A DNA stretch of 64,000 nucleotides. Origin: Leptospiraceae bacterium (GTDB taxonomy: Bacteria; Spirochaetota; Leptospiria; Leptospirales; Leptospiraceae). The stretch spans positions 1,798,001 through 1,862,000 of the forward strand of contig JACKPC010000001.1 of NCBI GenBank assembly GCA_024233835.1. Direction: 5' to 3'. A program made the position numbers and the translations under genes. Below, piece after piece: positions 9,721 to 18,128 of this stretch. The notes below the pieces were generated by a model. It saw nothing but the letters and a program-made list of their open reading frames with translations, did not search any database and was not told where the DNA came from. Position 1 is the first letter of the stretch; every line of letters begins with the position of its first letter.

Positions 9721-11223
9721 ATGGAAGATAAAGAAACAGAAATTATTTTTTTACAGAAGCAGATTGAAGAACTGAAGAAAGAATTAGAATTACTCAAAGG
9801 AAGGGAAAACGAGAAGCGGGCCAGCTTAATGATTAATGCCATTCCTGATATGGTATTTCGACTCGACAAAAATGGGGTTTATCTCGATTACAAAGCTGAT
9901 GTCACTGATTTGTATGCCCAGTCCGTTGAAAATATTATTGGAAAAAATAATCGAGATATTACTCCACCTGAATTTTCTAAAATGGTCGATGAGTATATAG
10001 AAAAAGCCTTATCCACCGGAGAATTGCAGACTTTTGAATATCAATTGGATGTACCGAATAGAGGTCTTCGAGACTATGAAGCCCGGATGATAAAGAGTGG
10101 AACAGATGAAATAATTGCTGTCGTGCGAGATCTTACAGAAAAAAAACATTATGATAAAGACTTAAAAAATGCATTTCAGCAGGTTCGGGAAAGTGAGGAA
10201 AAATTTCGAAAACTCTTTGAAGTAGTTCCCATACCTCTTTGTTACGCAAATATGACTACAGGCGAAATCCTGATGTATAATAAAATATTTGAAAACTTAT
10301 TGGGGTATAAACTGAAGGATATTCCAACTTTAACAGATTGGTTTTTAAAAGCTTATCCGGAAGAAAGTTATAGAAATGAAGTTGCTGAAAAATGGAGCGA
10401 ATTAGTAAGGGAAGCGAAACGGGATAATACCTCTGTTCGAGCAGAAGAATATGTGGTAACTACTAAGAACGGCAAAAAGCTCACTATGCAGATTTCGGGA
10501 ATATTTATTGATGAATACTTTCTGGCAACTTTTATTGATTTAACTTCCCGAAAAGAAATGGAAAATCGACTAAAAGAGACGAATGAAAATTTGGAAGAAA
10601 TGCTCTATATTGCTTCCCACGATTTGCAGGTACCCTTAATTTCTATGGAAGGATATGCTTCTGAATTATTAGAGGATTATAAAACATCTCTGGATGAGAA
10701 TGGAGTATTTTGCTTAACTCGTTTAAAAACAAATGCGTCGAACATGCATAGACTGGTTATAAGTCTTTTAGATATTTCCCGTTTAAATACTCAAAAGAAA
10801 GCTTATGAGCAGTTTAACTTAAAAAATCTTATAGAAAAGATACTTATCGATTTGTCTTTGCACATTGAAAAGAAAAAGGCAACTATTCAGATGCGAGAAA
10901 TGCCAGAATTATATGCGGATAAGGAGCGGATTGAGACTGTATTTAGAAACTTACTAAGTAATGCTTTGAATTACGGCGGGAAGAATATTGAAATTACCTG
11001 GTTCGATAATATGATCTATGTAAAAGATGATGGAATCGGAATACCGCAGAATCAACTGGATAATATCTTTAAAGCAGGGGAGCGCTTACAGATGAATGAA
11101 AGTGAGGGGATTGGTATGGGGCTCGCTTTTTGTAAAAAAGTAATTGAAAAACATAATTGGGAGATCCGGGCTGAATCTGAAGGCATAAATAAAGGTTCAA
11201 GCTTTATAATAAAATACTTATAA
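9721..11223 (+). CDS. PAS-PAS sensor histidine kinase, cytoplasmic
   Basis: Soluble kinase without membrane helices. An N-terminal coiled coil (5-35) precedes two PAS domains (about 35-145 and 155-280; the first begins INAIPDMVFRLDKNGVYLDY), a HisKA helix with the phosphorylated His in ASHDLQVPL (a phytochrome/bacteriophytochrome-like subgroup) and an HATPase with NLLSNALNYG, DDGIGIP and GIGMGLAFCKKV. I chose ATG 9721 because GGAG lies 9 bases upstream at 9708-9711; an in-frame ATG at 9706 has no Shine-Dalgarno. It heads a three-gene group with an Rcp1-type response regulator 13 bases downstream and a receiver-kinase after that, so phosphotransfer within the trio is likely. Confidence 0.9.
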   Translation: MEDKETEIIFLQKQIEELKKELELLKGRENEKRASLMINAIPDMVFRLDKNGVYLDYKADVTDLYAQSVENIIGKNNRDITPPEFSKMVDEYIEKALSTGELQTFEYQLDVPNRGLRDYEARMIKSGTDEIIAVVRDLTEKKHYDKDLKNAFQQVRESEEKFRKLFEVVPIPLCYANMTTGEILMYNKIFENLLGYKLKDIPTLTDWFLKAYPEESYRNEVAEKWSELVREAKRDNTSVRAEEYVVTTKNGKKLTMQISGIFIDEYFLATFIDLTSRKEMENRLKETNENLEEMLYIASHDLQVPLISMEGYASELLEDYKTSLDENGVFCLTRLKTNASNMHRLVISLLDISRLNTQKKAYEQFNLKNLIEKILIDLSLHIEKKKATIQMREMPELYADKERIETVFRNLLSNALNYGGKNIEITWFDNMIYVKDDGIGIPQNQLDNIFKAGERLQMNESEGIGMGLAFCKKVIEKHNWEIRAESEGINKGSSFIIKYL

Positions 11224-11236
11224 TGCAGGTATTTAT

Positions 11237-11695
11237 ATGACAGAAGAAATGAATGTGCTGGTAGAGTATATATTAGTTGTAGAGGATAATCCGGATCATG
11301 CAAGATTAATTATAAAAACCTTAAAAGATAGCGGTCATCTGTTAAATGAAATTATTCATTTAAAGAATGGAGAGGAGGCTATTTCTTTTCTGAAAAAAGA
11401 AGGGAAATTTAGGGATGAAAAAAGAAGCCTGCCTATGTTGATTCTTTTGGATCTTAAGATGCCCTTAAAGAATGGATTTGATGTATTGAAGGAAATCAAA
11501 AGAGATGTGAACCTGAGATGTATACCGGTCATTATGTTGACGACCAGTTCTAGAACAGAAGATATTCAAACGGCTTTGTCTTTGGGGGCCAATGATTTTA
11601 TTGTAAAACCATTTAAGTTCCCTGATTTCAGCGAAAAGTTGGCAAAAGTAGGTTGTTATTGGGTTACTGTGAGTAATGCGAAAAGTGCTTTATGA
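11237..11695 (+). CDS. Single-domain response regulator, Rcp1 type
   Basis: A 152-residue receiver domain of the Rcp1/phytochrome-associated class: VVEDNPDHARLI at the N-terminus, the family insertion with KKEGKFRDEKRSLP, phospho-acceptor Asp in LLDLKMPLKNG, MLTTS switch threonine and the KPF lysine. Regulators of this class are typical phosphorylation partners of kinases carrying the HDLQxPL His motif, which is exactly what the upstream gene encodes. It has no output domain, so it must act by protein contact or as a phosphate sink. It begins 13 bases after the PAS kinase. Confidence 0.92.
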   Translation: MTEEMNVLVEYILVVEDNPDHARLIIKTLKDSGHLLNEIIHLKNGEEAISFLKKEGKFRDEKRSLPMLILLDLKMPLKNGFDVLKEIKRDVNLRCIPVIMLTTSSRTEDIQTALSLGANDFIVKPFKFPDFSEKLAKVGCYWVTVSNAKSAL

Positions 11696-11728
11696 TAAAG
11701 CCGGGATGGAAGACTTAGGTACGATACA

Positions 11729-12865
11729 ATGGTGGACATAATTGAAATTCTTATAGTTGAAGATAATATCGATTTTATTCACTTTATTAAAAGAATTCTT
11801 TCCGAAGAACGTTATAAAATTCGAATTATCCAATCAGGTACTGAAGCGTATGAATATTTATTAAATCCGGAAGTAAACCCTGATGTAATACTATTAGATT
11901 ATGAGTTACCGGGGATGAATGGTATTGAGATTCTGGAAAAAATAAATGAACATGAAAATTCGTATAGTGCCATATTCTTAAGTGTTCATAATTCTTTTGA
12001 TACAGTTTTGAAAGCTATGAAAGCGGGGGCGATGGATTTTCTTGCCAAGTCAAGTGATTTAAAAACTGAACTTCCCGGAAAAATTGAAAAAATATATAAA
12101 ATTCATTATTCAAAAGTTGAGAGAAAGAAAGCAGAAGCTATTATTTTGAAGCAAAATGAAGAACTGAAACGCTTGAATGCAGATAAAGATCGTTTTATGC
12201 AAATATTAGCACATGACTTAAGAAATCCTTTTAATATACTGATTAACCTTTCTGAGCTAATCTTAAATGATTTATATGACCTGGATATGGAAGAACTAAA
12301 AGAGTATATGAAGGTTATAAATAAGGAAGCAACAAATACTTTTAATCTTCTGGAGGAATTATTACTCTGGTCCAGGGCACAGTCAGGGAAACTACCTTAT
12401 GAACCAGAAAAATTACAATTGCGTAATATTTGTGAAATACAAATTATGAATAGTGAAGATAAAGCTATGAATAAAAGAATAGATTTAAAATATCTTGAGT
12501 CTGAACCTATTTATTTGAAAGCTGATAGGAATATGTTGAATACAATTATTAGAAATCTTTTATCCAACGCACTTAAGTTTACAAATGTGAATGGTAGCGT
12601 AAAGATCTATGCTTTAAAAGAATCAGGTTTTGCCAGAGTCACTATTTCGGATAATGGAGTAGGGATGAATGAAGAGCATATAGCCAAACTCTGGAACTTT
12701 GCCGAGCCTTATACTACAAAGGGGACCGGCGATGAAACCGGAACCGGATTGGGTTTGTTATTTTGTAAGGAATTTGTGGAAAAGCATGGTGGAAAAATTT
12801 GGATAGAAAGTAAGGTAGGGAAAGGAAGTAAATTTATCTTTACCCTACCTTTATATAAGGAATAG
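11729..12865 (+). CDS. Receiver-histidine kinase fusion (REC-HisKA-HATPase)
   Basis: A 378-residue soluble protein. The receiver (1-125) has VEDNIDF, the acceptor Asp in ILLDYELPGMNG and a Lys-to-Ser-type change after the usual lysine (AKSSD). A coiled coil leads to HisKA with the phospho-His in LAHDLRNPFN and an HATPase with NLLSNALKF, DNGVGMN and GTGLGLLFCKEF. Third gene of the kinase/regulator trio, 33 bases after the Rcp1-type regulator. It probably receives phosphate from the first kinase and relays it to an unlinked target. Its stop abuts the stop of the convergent hydrolase gene with no gap. Confidence 0.9.
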   Translation: MVDIIEILIVEDNIDFIHFIKRILSEERYKIRIIQSGTEAYEYLLNPEVNPDVILLDYELPGMNGIEILEKINEHENSYSAIFLSVHNSFDTVLKAMKAGAMDFLAKSSDLKTELPGKIEKIYKIHYSKVERKKAEAIILKQNEELKRLNADKDRFMQILAHDLRNPFNILINLSELILNDLYDLDMEELKEYMKVINKEATNTFNLLEELLLWSRAQSGKLPYEPEKLQLRNICEIQIMNSEDKAMNKRIDLKYLESEPIYLKADRNMLNTIIRNLLSNALKFTNVNGSVKIYALKESGFARVTISDNGVGMNEEHIAKLWNFAEPYTTKGTGDETGTGLGLLFCKEFVEKHGGKIWIESKVGKGSKFIFTLPLYKE

Positions 12866-13927
12866 CTATTCTTCTTTTAAAAACTGGAGAACAGCAGATG
12901 CAAATTCTTCCGGTTTATCTATATGCGGGAAATGTCCGGCTCCTTTAACTACATACTCTTTCATTCCATGAAGCGATTTTCTATAGGGCTCATATACCTC
13001 GGGTGGTGTTAGATCATTATCACCGATAAGAAGTAAGGTTTTTGCTTTTACTCTATCATGAATAAATCCTGTGTAGTCATAGCTTCTTCCTACAGATAAA
13101 AATAGAGCAAATGAATTCCAGCCTCCTATCCATTCACCGGGAATTGAATTCGGAATCTTCATGCCCTGTTTTTTGGCTGCATTAAAATAAAAGGGGCCCA
13201 TTTCAGAAAGAAGTTTGTTTAATGATTTTTCATCCTGAGTCCATAAGCTTCCAAAAATATTTGTGAAACGTTTCATGTAATCGGCATAAGCTTTTTTTTG
13301 TTCATCGGTTTCTTGCATCTTACCTATTCGGGCAAAAAGATTATGTTTATCTTCCTCTGCTTGAAAGACAATCGGAGCCGGGTTTATGAGTATGAGTTTT
13401 TCTACTGAATCCGGAAATTCAGCGGCGAAAAGAGAAGCAATAAAACCTCCGTAAGAAAGACCGATAATGTGGATTTTCTTTTTACCCACTGCTCTTTTGA
13501 TTCTTTCGATATCAGCAATTTGAGCAGACATACCCAGTTTCTTTTCCAGGATGGGCGGATTTTTCATCCAGGAGTCTTCCTCAAATTTATCTACAGGTTT
13601 TGTGGATTTCCCGGTGCCCCTGGAATGATATAAATACAGGGAGTATCCTTTTATTTTTAAGAGTCCCTCTTCAGCTTTAGCCGGAATGCCGGGTCCACCG
13701 TGGATAAATAGAATTTCAGGGCCTTCACCCACTTTTTCATAGTAAAGTGAAATATCTTTTGAAATTTGAATATTCTCTTTTCCCAGTGCATCTTTGGGAA
13801 CCTGTAGAGGAGATTCTAACTTATCCTCTTCGGAAGCCATGCCCGGTTTATAACTTGAAAAAGAACAATTCGAGAAAGCGAAAACAAGAAGAAAAATATA
13901 CGAGATTTTTAAATAATTTAGTTTCAT
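12866..13927 (-). CDS. Alpha/beta hydrolase lipoprotein, S33 (prolyl aminopeptidase-like)
   Basis: A 353-residue predicted lipoprotein: leader ending in the lipobox FSNC, then an alpha/beta hydrolase fold. It shows the S33 oxyanion motif HGGPG, the nucleophile elbow GLSYGG (catalytic Ser), an Asp in LLLIGDNDLTPP and the catalytic His in GAGHFPH near the C-terminus. S33 enzymes cut N-terminal proline from peptides, but related hydrolases and esterases share the motifs, so the substrate is uncertain. It would be membrane anchored. It is a single gene between the convergent kinase cluster and the diiron-protein operon. Confidence 0.85.
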   Translation of the reverse strand: MKLNYLKISYIFLLVFAFSNCSFSSYKPGMASEEDKLESPLQVPKDALGKENIQISKDISLYYEKVGEGPEILFIHGGPGIPAKAEEGLLKIKGYSLYLYHSRGTGKSTKPVDKFEEDSWMKNPPILEKKLGMSAQIADIERIKRAVGKKKIHIIGLSYGGFIASLFAAEFPDSVEKLILINPAPIVFQAEEDKHNLFARIGKMQETDEQKKAYADYMKRFTNIFGSLWTQDEKSLNKLLSEMGPFYFNAAKKQGMKIPNSIPGEWIGGWNSFALFLSVGRSYDYTGFIHDRVKAKTLLLIGDNDLTPPEVYEPYRKSLHGMKEYVVKGAGHFPHIDKPEEFASAVLQFLKEE

Positions 13928-13967
13928 ACGTAAGAAGCCATTTTAGTTGAATGAGAGATAGGGTAAA

Positions 13968-14002
13968 GAGAAAAATAATAGGGTAGTTCTAAGAGACTAC
14001 CC
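13968..14002 (-). terminator. Rho-independent terminator of the diiron-protein gene
   Basis: Seven-base perfect stem, GGGTAGT at 13981-13987 with ACTACCC at 13996-14002 and an 8-base loop. On the minus strand the stem is followed by TATTATTTTTCTC. It starts 25 bases after the stop of the diiron-protein gene. Confidence 0.7.
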
Positions 14003-14026
14003 CTGAAGGAAGAGTCAAGTGTTGTA

Positions 14027-15184
14027 CTAAGCTGCTTCTATAATTGAAGTTTTTCCCATTTCTTTTTCTAAAAGAAGTTCGTGAAGAGAAATGGTGTCGG
14101 CAGCTTTTTCATTTTCGTAGCGTAGAACTCCCAATTCTTCGTAGCGGGGACGGATTCTATCGCTTAAAAGGCCTATAGCTTTAAGATTTGGAATTAGTCT
14201 GGAGAAAAGAGTTCTTCGGAATTCACTCATTACCTCGGATTCTAAGACGTATTTATTCCACTGTTCTTTGGTCATCGCATGTCCGAAGAACTGATCATAA
14301 AACTCAGTAAATAGGAAGCGATTTCGAAGAAGAAGAGCTACTTCATAGGCCCAATCTTCTCTCTCTCTGCGTTTACTTTCTGAAATTTCTTTAGTGTAAT
14401 AGTCACGAAGAGCTTCTACCCCGTAGTGAACATGTCTGGCTTCATCGGAAATGACATTTTTCAGAAGCTCACGAAGTAGTGGTTCTTTAGTATATTTGTA
14501 TATTAGAGAAAAGGCACCGAGAGCAAGACCTTCGATCATGATTTGCATTCCGAGAAACTTTAAATCCCAGTCGGAAGCTTCAGTTAAAGCATGAATTACC
14601 ACATAGAGGTTATCATTAATGTGATAGAGGTTATTTAGTTTTTCATCAACATAACGATAGAAAACTTCTACGTGTCTTCCTTCATCCATTACCTGTGTTG
14701 CACCGTAATATTTGGCATCGATCCAGGGGGTGGCTTCTACTGTGATCGCGGAAGCATAGAGAGCACCCTGTTCACCATGTAATCCCTGCGATAGAAGAAC
14801 GGAAATAAGTTCGTAAGTGAGTTTTGCTTTTTCTTTTTTATCCAGAACATTATAGGCTTTACTTCCATAGATAGGAAAGAGTTTTTCCGGAAAGATAGGG
14901 ATCTCGTTGCTAAAGGGATCTACGCTTGTATTCCAGGGAAGGTCGTCAGAATCCCACTGGCCTTTTTTGGCTTTTTTATAAAGTTCGGAAAATTTAGCAC
15001 TACCTTTATTATCATATTTCCAGTCATACCAGACCTTATGACCTGAATGAATTCCTATCCTATCTTTTTGACTTTCTTTCAGGATGAAACCGGAAAAAGC
15101 AGAAGGGAAAAGGTCAGCGGCCACTTTCGCGTTACGAAATGCCATCTGTGAAAGCTGGCTTACATCATTGAGTATATTATCCAT
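14027..15184 (-). CDS. Ferritin-like diiron-carboxylate protein (AurF/R2-type oxygenase-like)
   Basis: A 385-residue helical protein with a complete set of diiron ligands in the order expected for the ferritin-like oxygenase superfamily: E138 (GEQGA), E168 and H171 (EGRH), E218 (MIEG), E248 and H251 (EARH). Such proteins activate O2 for hydroxylation, N-oxygenation, desaturation or radical formation. I cannot assign a substrate; the length and paired ExxH motifs fit the AurF-like or R2-like oxidase groups better than ferritins. It lies 59 bases downstream of a TetR gene on the same strand and probably shares its autoregulated promoter. It has a strong Shine-Dalgarno (AGAGAGGA) and is followed by a terminator. 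Confidence 0.8.
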   Translation of the reverse strand: MDNILNDVSQLSQMAFRNAKVAADLFPSAFSGFILKESQKDRIGIHSGHKVWYDWKYDNKGSAKFSELYKKAKKGQWDSDDLPWNTSVDPFSNEIPIFPEKLFPIYGSKAYNVLDKKEKAKLTYELISVLLSQGLHGEQGALYASAITVEATPWIDAKYYGATQVMDEGRHVEVFYRYVDEKLNNLYHINDNLYVVIHALTEASDWDLKFLGMQIMIEGLALGAFSLIYKYTKEPLLRELLKNVISDEARHVHYGVEALRDYYTKEISESKRREREDWAYEVALLLRNRFLFTEFYDQFFGHAMTKEQWNKYVLESEVMSEFRRTLFSRLIPNLKAIGLLSDRIRPRYEELGVLRYENEKAADTISLHELLLEKEMGKTSIIEAA

Positions 15185-15243
15185 CTTGAATCCTCTCTTA
15201 ATCTTTCATAATTTTAACGTTTTCAAATATTAGGATAAGAAAT

Positions 15244-15861
15244 TTAAGAAATCCTATCCAGAATAGACCTCAGGTTAAAGACTTGATGTTTACTTTTAAT
15301 TTCCTGCAAGTCCTTACCTGCTTCCATTAAACTTACAAAAGAAAGAAGCTGACTGGCTGCATCAACTTCCGGATTAATCATTCTTTGAACAATAATCCCG
15401 ATAAGAAAGCTTAAGACGAGATCAGCTAACTCGCTGTCCTGAATTTCAAGAGTTTTAACGATGGTGAATTTGTAATAATTAAAAATAGGTTGAATGAAGT
15501 TTTCCGGATCTTTAGAATCATTTTTTCTGTAATAATCAAACAACAGAAACAACATATCCTGAAAAAACTTCTCCACTTCCAGAATGTTTTTACTCATCAC
15601 TACAAATTTTTCTTTTAAAGGAAGTTCAGAATTTAATTCGGAAATGATTTTCAAAATTCTGTTACGACTGTGAAGTTCAATCATTTGCCTGAAGATGGAA
15701 CTTTTATTCGGAAAATAGTGGTATAGAGTTCCGGTAGAAATATTGAGCTCTCTGGCAATTTCTCTCATACTTACCGAATCATACCCTTTTCTCGCGAAAA
15801 GCTCAAAGGAGTTTCTCAGGAGTTCTTCCCGGTATTCATCATGGTTCACAATTTTAGGCAT
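15244..15861 (-). CDS. TetR/AcrR family transcriptional repressor
   Basis: A 205-residue protein with the N-terminal TetR helix-turn-helix: ELFARKGYDSVSMREIA, then the recognition stretch GTLYHYFPNKSSIF. The C-terminal helical domain, which should bind an effector, is not recognisable. It is the first gene of a two-gene operon with the diiron protein, so it likely controls that gene and itself. The inverted repeat at 15953-15978 overlaps the best promoter upstream of it and is the obvious operator. Shine-Dalgarno AGGA lies 8 bases before the ATG. Confidence 0.92.
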   Translation of the reverse strand: MPKIVNHDEYREELLRNSFELFARKGYDSVSMREIARELNISTGTLYHYFPNKSSIFRQMIELHSRNRILKIISELNSELPLKEKFVVMSKNILEVEKFFQDMLFLLFDYYRKNDSKDPENFIQPIFNYYKFTIVKTLEIQDSELADLVLSFLIGIIVQRMINPEVDAASQLLSFVSLMEAGKDLQEIKSKHQVFNLRSILDRIS

Positions 15862-15952
15862 TTAAATTTCCTACTTTTTTACTCACCTTAAAACCTTTTT
15901 ACAGGATTTCTCTACTTCGTAAAGCTTCTTTCCTTGTAAATTTAGATGATTA

Positions 15953-15978
15953 TTTTATATCAACTGTTCGATATAAAA
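15953..15978. promoter_or_regulatory. Probable TetR operator (perfect inverted repeat)
   Basis: Nine-base perfect arms, TTTTATATC (15953-15961) and GATATAAAA (15970-15978), with an 8-base spacer, 92 bases upstream of the tetR start. One arm contains the -10 hexamer of the tetR promoter, so binding would block transcription. The size and symmetry suit a TetR dimer; binding by this protein is inferred. Confidence 0.6.
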
Positions 15979-15982
15979 ACAA
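15954..15982 (-). promoter_or_regulatory. Promoter of the tetR-diiron operon
   Basis: Minus-strand -35 TTGTTT (15977-15982) and -10 TATAAA (15954-15959), separated by 17 bases. It coincides with the inverted repeat described for the operator. The transcript would have a leader of roughly 85 bases. Confidence 0.5.
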
Positions 15983-16033
15983 CTCTCGCTGAGGAAGTCA
16001 ATAGAAAAAAGCGTTTTTAAAACGATTGTTAGA

Positions 16034-16071
16034 AAAAAAGTTTAAAAATTCCTGCCGGAAAGCAGGAATTT
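16034..16071 (-). terminator. Rho-independent terminator after the VanY-type gene
   Basis: Ten-base perfect stem AAATTCCTGC (16046-16055) with GCAGGAATTT (16062-16071) and a 6-base loop, directly after the stop at 16076. On the minus strand it runs into a T-rich tract with an uninterrupted T7 at about 16033-16039. It separates this gene from the tetR operon. Confidence 0.8.
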
Positions 16072-16075
16072 AAAT

Positions 16076-16843
16076 TTATAGGCTTGGTTCCTGGGTTTTT
16101 GCACAGTCGGTATTGATAGAATTCACGTAGGTACTCCTTTTATTCTCTAAAACTTCGGAGCCTTTATGTTTTTTAAAGTTTAGCTTTTGCTCTTTATAGG
16201 CCTCATTCCAATCTTTTAGGAGTTTATTCGAAACAGGGGCGTAGGACCAGTGCCAGCGTTCTTCGAAATAGCCTTTATTTCCCCGGTTTTTGAGTTCGTT
16301 ATAGGGCTGGCAGAAACCGTATTTAGGAGCGTTTTGCAGGAGCCATTTGTAAAGTTCTTCCCCGGCCCCCCCTTTCCCAAAATAAGTATTGCTCAGGCTA
16401 TTTAGATCCAGGTCAGTTCCCCAATGGTGTCTCGAAGTGCCCGGAGCACTGGAATACTCAAGAATCAGCTTTGCTCTTTCTTCTGCTGTTTTGCCTTTTA
16501 CACTTTTTCCCATTTTTTTCTGGCCGGTAAACTTTGTTTCCCAGATATATTTTTGATCATTGAAGCTTCTGAAAGCAGAACGCAGAGAAATAGTTTTCAC
16601 TTTGAGTTTTTTTTCTCTGGCATAGGTTTCATAAGCTTTTTTCATCTTTTGAAATTGGGAAAAAACATCGTTTCTCATATGAAAAACCCGTCCATTCTCT
16701 GCATCTTTGTAATACTTCAATTTAGAAGACGAGAAGTCTCCGATAAGATATTTATAAGCAGGAATGTCCAGGTAAATGGGATCCAGATCTTTGGCGGTAA
16801 GCACGGAAGCTATAAATAGGAGAAATAAGAAAATGTTGCGCAT
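16076..16843 (-). CDS. VanY-type D-alanyl-D-alanine carboxypeptidase (peptidase M15B)
   Basis: Exported zinc peptidase of 255 residues; a signal peptide covers about 1-18 (ends ...SVLTAKD). The M15B zinc and catalytic residues are visible: SLRSAFRS, then SRHHWGTDLDL (zinc His and Asp) and ERWHWSY (catalytic Glu plus zinc His). Enzymes of this family trim the terminal D-Ala of peptidoglycan stem peptides in the periplasm. No van resistance genes are nearby, so a general wall-remodelling role is most likely. Single gene with its own terminator; Shine-Dalgarno AGAGGA lies just before the ATG. Confidence 0.9.
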   Translation of the reverse strand: MRNIFLFLLFIASVLTAKDLDPIYLDIPAYKYLIGDFSSSKLKYYKDAENGRVFHMRNDVFSQFQKMKKAYETYAREKKLKVKTISLRSAFRSFNDQKYIWETKFTGQKKMGKSVKGKTAEERAKLILEYSSAPGTSRHHWGTDLDLNSLSNTYFGKGGAGEELYKWLLQNAPKYGFCQPYNELKNRGNKGYFEERWHWSYAPVSNKLLKDWNEAYKEQKLNFKKHKGSEVLENKRSTYVNSINTDCAKTQEPSL

Positions 16844-16942
16844 AGTTCCTCTTGTTAAAATTCTATAAAGCCTGTGCCGGTAAGCTTACAAAGTCAAATC
16901 AATTCTTTGTTTTCTTCGCTGCTTCTGCTGAAATTTACTTAA

Positions 16943-16989
16943 CTATCAAACATCATGATAGGTCTTTTTGCTTAATACTTTTTTATAAT
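16943..16989 (+). promoter_or_regulatory. Possible activator-dependent promoter of the hemerythrin-like gene
   Basis: A perfect -10 TATAAT (16984-16989) has no good -35. Instead the dyad CTATCA-N7-TGATAG (16943-16961) is centred about 44 bases before the expected start of transcription, the spacing of promoters activated by CRP/FNR-like dimers. The identity of the regulator is unknown. Confidence 0.35.
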
Positions 16990-17023
16990 TGTTTTTGTAT
17001 GCTGTTTGGGAGAATAGATAAGT

Positions 17024-17512
17024 ATGATAGATTTGAATAATTCTAGCTTAAGTCAGATTTGCAAGTATTTAGTAGAAACGCATCATGTATTTACTCGTTC
17101 TTCAATTGAAGAAATTATGTCTTATATGGAAAAACAGAACCTGGAAATCCCCAGTTTAAAGCAGGTTTTTTTCAATTTCGGGCAAGAAATGTTTCAACAT
17201 TTACAAAAGGAGGAAAATATTTTATTCCCCTATATTCAAAAACTGGATACAGAGAAAGAACCCGAAGTTCCATTTTTCGGAACCATTCAAAATCCGATTC
17301 GAATGATGTCTATGGAGCATAATAAGGCAGAAGAGGATTTGAAAGAGTTTCGACGACTTTGTGCGGATTTCAGGGTGACTGCCGATACAGGTTCAGAAAT
17401 TCAGTATCTTTATACAAAGTTGCAGGAATTGGAGAAAGATCTGGAAGTACATATGCAAATTGAAAACGAAATCCTCTTTCCAAGATCTATTGAAAGGGAA
17501 AATGAACTGTAA
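17024..17512 (+). CDS. Hemerythrin-like HHE domain protein (RIC/YtfE C-terminal type)
   Basis: A 162-residue four-helix protein with the histidines and carboxylates of hemerythrin-like diiron domains: an early THH pair, FQHLQKEENILFPYI, MEHNKAEEDL and VHMQIENEILFPR. The arrangement resembles the C-terminal domain of YtfE/ScdA (repair of iron centres after nitric oxide or oxidative damage), without the N-terminal DUF542 domain. It may bind O2 or NO or handle iron. Single gene; GGGAGA lies upstream of the ATG, and a dyad plus TATAAT lie 35-80 bases upstream. Confidence 0.82.
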   Translation: MIDLNNSSLSQICKYLVETHHVFTRSSIEEIMSYMEKQNLEIPSLKQVFFNFGQEMFQHLQKEENILFPYIQKLDTEKEPEVPFFGTIQNPIRMMSMEHNKAEEDLKEFRRLCADFRVTADTGSEIQYLYTKLQELEKDLEVHMQIENEILFPRSIERENEL

Positions 17513-17589
17513 ACCAGAATTTCTATCAGTTTTCTAAAAAGTGTGAAAAAGTTTTTAATAAAAAATTTAAATTTAATAAAAAAACAGCT

Positions 17590-17618
17590 TTTACAAAAAG
17601 AAAAGGATCAGATAAAGT
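17590..17618 (+). promoter_or_regulatory. Candidate promoter of the chemotaxis operon
   Basis: TTTACA (17590-17595) and TAAAGT (17613-17618) are 17 bases apart, 22 bases before the cheW start codon. The -10 is a 4/6 match, so this is tentative. The strong Shine-Dalgarno AGGGGG (17625-17630) follows. Confidence 0.35.
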
Positions 17619-17639
17619 TTAGATAGGGGGAATGTTTGA

Positions 17640-18119
17640 ATGAGTGTAACTGAATTATCTGTCAATGAAGAAGATACTATGCAGGATTTATTTATTATTT
17701 TTAATCTGGACGATAAGGAATTTGGAATCGAAATACGTTTCCTGATTGAAATTATCGCATTTCAAGCTATTACGCAAATTCCTAATTTGCCTGAATATAT
17801 CCGGGGGGTAATCAATTTGCGAGGAAAAGTGATTCCGGTTATTGATGTACGCCTGCGTTTTGGGATGCCGTCTAAAGAATATAATGATTTTACCTGCATT
17901 TTAATTGTTCATCATAATGAAATTACCTCCGGTCTTATTGTAGATGGGGTTAGAGAAGTTTTACGTATTCCTGCGGATGATATTGAACCTTCACCGGGTT
18001 TTGAAAGCAGTAGTGTCGAACGTTTCATTGACTCTATAGGTAAAGCCGAGGATAAGTTAAAAATTCTGATTAACCTGGATAAATTTATTCGCGAAAAAGA
18101 TGTGGCTTCTGCTATCTAA
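17640..18119 (+). CDS. cheW: Chemotaxis coupling protein CheW
   Basis: A 159-residue CheW domain: FIIFNLDDKEFGIEI opening, the conserved PEYIRGVINLRGKVIPVIDVR block in which the NLRG turn contacts receptor and kinase, and a C-terminal strand pair. It couples chemoreceptors to the CheA P5 domain in the polar array. It is the first gene of the operon cheW-cheA-cheB-kinase-cheY, with 9 bases to cheA. The ATG at 17640 follows AGGGGG by 9 bases; the first 14 residues precede the domain. Confidence 0.95.
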   Translation: MSVTELSVNEEDTMQDLFIIFNLDDKEFGIEIRFLIEIIAFQAITQIPNLPEYIRGVINLRGKVIPVIDVRLRFGMPSKEYNDFTCILIVHHNEITSGLIVDGVREVLRIPADDIEPSPGFESSSVERFIDSIGKAEDKLKILINLDKFIREKDVASAI

Positions 18120-18128
18120 GGATTAAAT

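Noticed and set aside
16852..17040. Plus-strand reading frame of 62 codons between the VanY and hemerythrin genes
   Set aside because: No Shine-Dalgarno, low-complexity hydrophobic composition, and it runs into the real start of the next gene and its promoter region.
17613..17620. TAAAGTTT resembling a sigma-28 -35 element before cheW
   Set aside because: No GCCGATAA-like -10 follows after 11 bases, and the start codon is only 20 bases away; it is more likely part of a normal -10.
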